The notes beneath the pieces were generated by a model that was given only the letters and a program-made list of their open reading frames with translations, was not told the origin of the DNA and did no database searches. From contig CM032795.1 of assembly GCA_019155185.1 (NCBI GenBank), positions 11,883,795-11,947,794 on the forward strand: DNA of 64,000 bases. The letters run 5' to 3'. How positions within the stretch are numbered: position 1 is the first letter of the stretch; each line of letters starts with the position of its first letter. A program made the position numbers and the translations under genes. This document shows, piece after piece, positions 62,707-64,000 of this stretch. This DNA is from Beaufortia kweichowensis. Lineage: Eukaryota; Chordata; Actinopteri; Cypriniformes; Gastromyzontidae.

Positions 62707-62890
62707 GGTCTCAAACTCCTGGAGGGACACTGTCCTGCACAGATTAGAACAAACCTTAATCAAACACACACCAGATCAGGCTAATCAAAGTCTTCAGGAT
62801 TACTTAAAACTTCCAAGCAGATGTGCTGGAGTCAGTTGAAGCTAAACTCTGCAGGACAGTGGCCAGTTTGACACCTCTGTCTTAAGGGCT
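62707..62890. repeat. Dispersed repeat with inverted ends
   Basis: The left end has TCAAACTCCTGGAGG, then CACTGTCCTGCA. The right end has CTCTGCAGGACAGTGGCC, then AGTTTGACACCTCTG, the reverse complement pattern. The middle reads AATCAAACACACACCAGATC and AGTCTTCAGGATTACTT. I know this text as a very common cyprinid repeat, probably a non-autonomous DNA transposon. Confidence 0.7.
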
Positions 62891-63024
62891 CGCTCATGTT
62901 CTATGTCGCCATCTGCTGACCAAAACACTACAACACAATTAGAATCTATCTAGTATAATGAATAGTACATGTTCAGTATAATTACACATTTTCCACCTTT
63001 TTCACATAACAAACAGTGACACAA

Positions 63025-63209
63025 AAATGAACAAAGAATGTTTTATTACACTATCAAGTTACTGGACACATTGAAATGTTTACTTGAAATGTTTTCATAC
63101 ACATGTATAAAACCATTTTAACAACATTCAAGTCAACAGTGATTTTATCTTTAAAGAGATATATCTAGTGCATCACCTCTCTCTATTTTCCAGACCGTGA
63201 TGGCCTAGT
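63025..63209 (-). other. 3' UTR of the FBA-domain gene
   Basis: Follows the stop at 63210; AATAAA on the minus strand at 63047-63042 is a plausible poly(A) signal. Confidence 0.5.
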
Positions 63210-63896
63210 TTACACTGGTTTGGTGACCTTGATCACAATTGAGCTGTCTGTGACTTTGGTATTAAAAAATTCAATCATGAACTTGTTCTTCAGTTTGTGG
63301 AGGAAGTGAATGTACCTCACCCCAGGCCCGTAGTTTGAGAACACATGGGAGACCTACCCACAAACACATGCACAAACATGTCATGTTGTCATGCAACTAA
63401 AAAAATATTTGAATATGAACATATGGATCTGCACTATATATCGAAATGGTGTGTTTTTACCTTTTTCCAGGTGTGTGAATAACACTCCAGGTCCTCTTCA
63501 GGGCTACTGGTGTGCTGTTTGATAACCGTCTTACCATCAGCACCCAAGAGCTTCACATCAAGCATATAAATAGATTTATGAAGCTGGCTTTCCTCGTACC
63601 TTATTAAAAAGAAGGGACAACACTGAAATGTTTTAACACTGCTAAATAAATACGGCTGTTTCTAAAATGCAAATGTAAAGCTTAGAACAAAATGTGAAGA
63701 AAAATATAGAGTAAAAGACTCATCTTAGAAGATATGTTTAGGAACACTGTTAACGAAAGCTAAAACTTCTAATATCTCATGATATGCAGTTTAAACTTAC
63801 CAGTCCTCAATGACTATTTCAGGCTGAAACTCATCCAGCAGCTGATCCCACAGACCCGCTGCTTTCAGGTCCACACGCTGCTCTAAAGAGAACCAC
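63210..63896 (-). CDS. nccrp1: F-box-associated (FBA) domain protein, NCCRP1-like, 3' part only
   Basis: Three exons are seen, 63896-63801, 63599-63461 and 63353-63210, joined in frame; the gene continues beyond the right edge, so the N terminus is missing. The 126 visible residues make up the C-terminal half of an FBA domain: VDLKAAGLWDQLLDEFQPEI, IEDWYEESQLHKSIYMLDV, TWKKVSHVFSNYGPGVRYIH and VTDSSIVIKVTKP. FBA domains form a beta-sandwich that in FBXO2/FBXO6 binds high-mannose glycoproteins for SCF ubiquitylation. NCCRP1 (FBXO50) has the domain and was first described in fish as a cytotoxic-cell receptor. The pattern, with a FFNTKVTDSS end in place of the WAGWYG segment, is closest to fish NCCRP1 as I remember it. 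fbxo17/27-type genes are the alternative; no F-box is visible here. Confidence 0.7.
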
Positions 63897-64000
63897 CTGA
63901 GATAAAGATGTACATAGGTCATTTCAGACAAATTATAAAAATATCAAATCAAAAAAACGTTCCATATTGAAGAGCATTTTAAGGTTAAAAATAACTAATC

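Larger units (their letters stand above)
55550..63209. other. Region upstream of the exchanger start codon
   Basis: Most is probably 5' intron of slc8a2, holding two candidate non-coding exons (59369-59531 and 62059 to about 62240). It also contains dispersed repeats near 56.35, 57.45, 60.6 and 60.9 kb, a hairpin near 61.1 kb and a TIR-type element at 62.7 kb. No other coding gene recognised. The 3' UTR of the FBA-domain gene enters from 63.21 kb. Confidence 0.5.

Overview
This is a vertebrate nuclear window, and the style points to a cypriniform teleost (zebrafish/carp/loach relatives). It is AT-rich, it carries long CA and CT/GA microsatellites, and the protein-coding genes are split by introns with GT-AG borders (one is AT-AC). 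Several dispersed repeats are of types I know from cyprinid genomes. There is no prokaryotic or viral gene system, no CRISPR array and no intact transposase. I recognise eight genes, and I assembled their exons by hand from splice sites, reading frame and family knowledge.

Layout on the + coordinates. (1) 0.24-8.75 kb, minus: a neuronal connexin of the Cx36/Cx35/Cx34 class (gjd1-like), two coding exons split by a 7.6 kb intron. (2) 8.76-15.85 kb: gene-free, with a CpG-rich promoter next to the connexin and a CT/CA microsatellite cluster. (3) 15.86-18.8 kb, plus: replication-independent histone H3.3 with a non-coding first exon and a long polyadenylated 3' UTR. (4) 22.9-24.6 kb, minus: a K50 homeobox gene, crx/otx5 type, whose last exon carries an apparent frameshift. 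(5) 29.0-32.1 kb, plus: kaptin (kptn), 12 exons. (6) 33.2-42.0 kb, minus: hnrnpl, with a U12-type AT-AC intron, an optional 36-nt exon and a candidate poison exon. (7) 43.2-45.7 kb, minus: srsf7. (8) 46.75-55.55 kb, minus: an NCX sodium/calcium exchanger, slc8a2-like, 12 coding exons, with candidate 5' UTR exons reaching to 62.2 kb. (9) 63.2-64.0 kb, minus: the 3' part of an FBA-domain (F-box-associated/NCCRP1-like) gene that runs off the window.

The genes do not form one pathway. Crx, connexin and NCX act in photoreceptors and neurons; hnRNP L and SRSF7 are splicing regulators; kaptin is a KICSTOR subunit acting on mTORC1; H3.3 is a housekeeping histone. The grouping is best read as synteny. 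In human, SLC8A2, KPTN and CRX lie together in 19q13.3, and HNRNPL, FBXO17/27 and NCCRP1 in 19q13.2. The hnrnpl-srsf7 pair resembles the human HNRNPLL/SRSF7 neighbourhood in 2p22.

Observations most worth following up: the crx frameshift with an unusual homeodomain residue and a shortened OTX tail; loss of acidic calcium-site residues in the second Calx-beta domain of the exchanger; five phase-0 introns, all at AG|G sites, in the part of the exchanger that mammals encode in one large exon; and the AT-AC intron and putative autoregulatory exon in hnrnpl.
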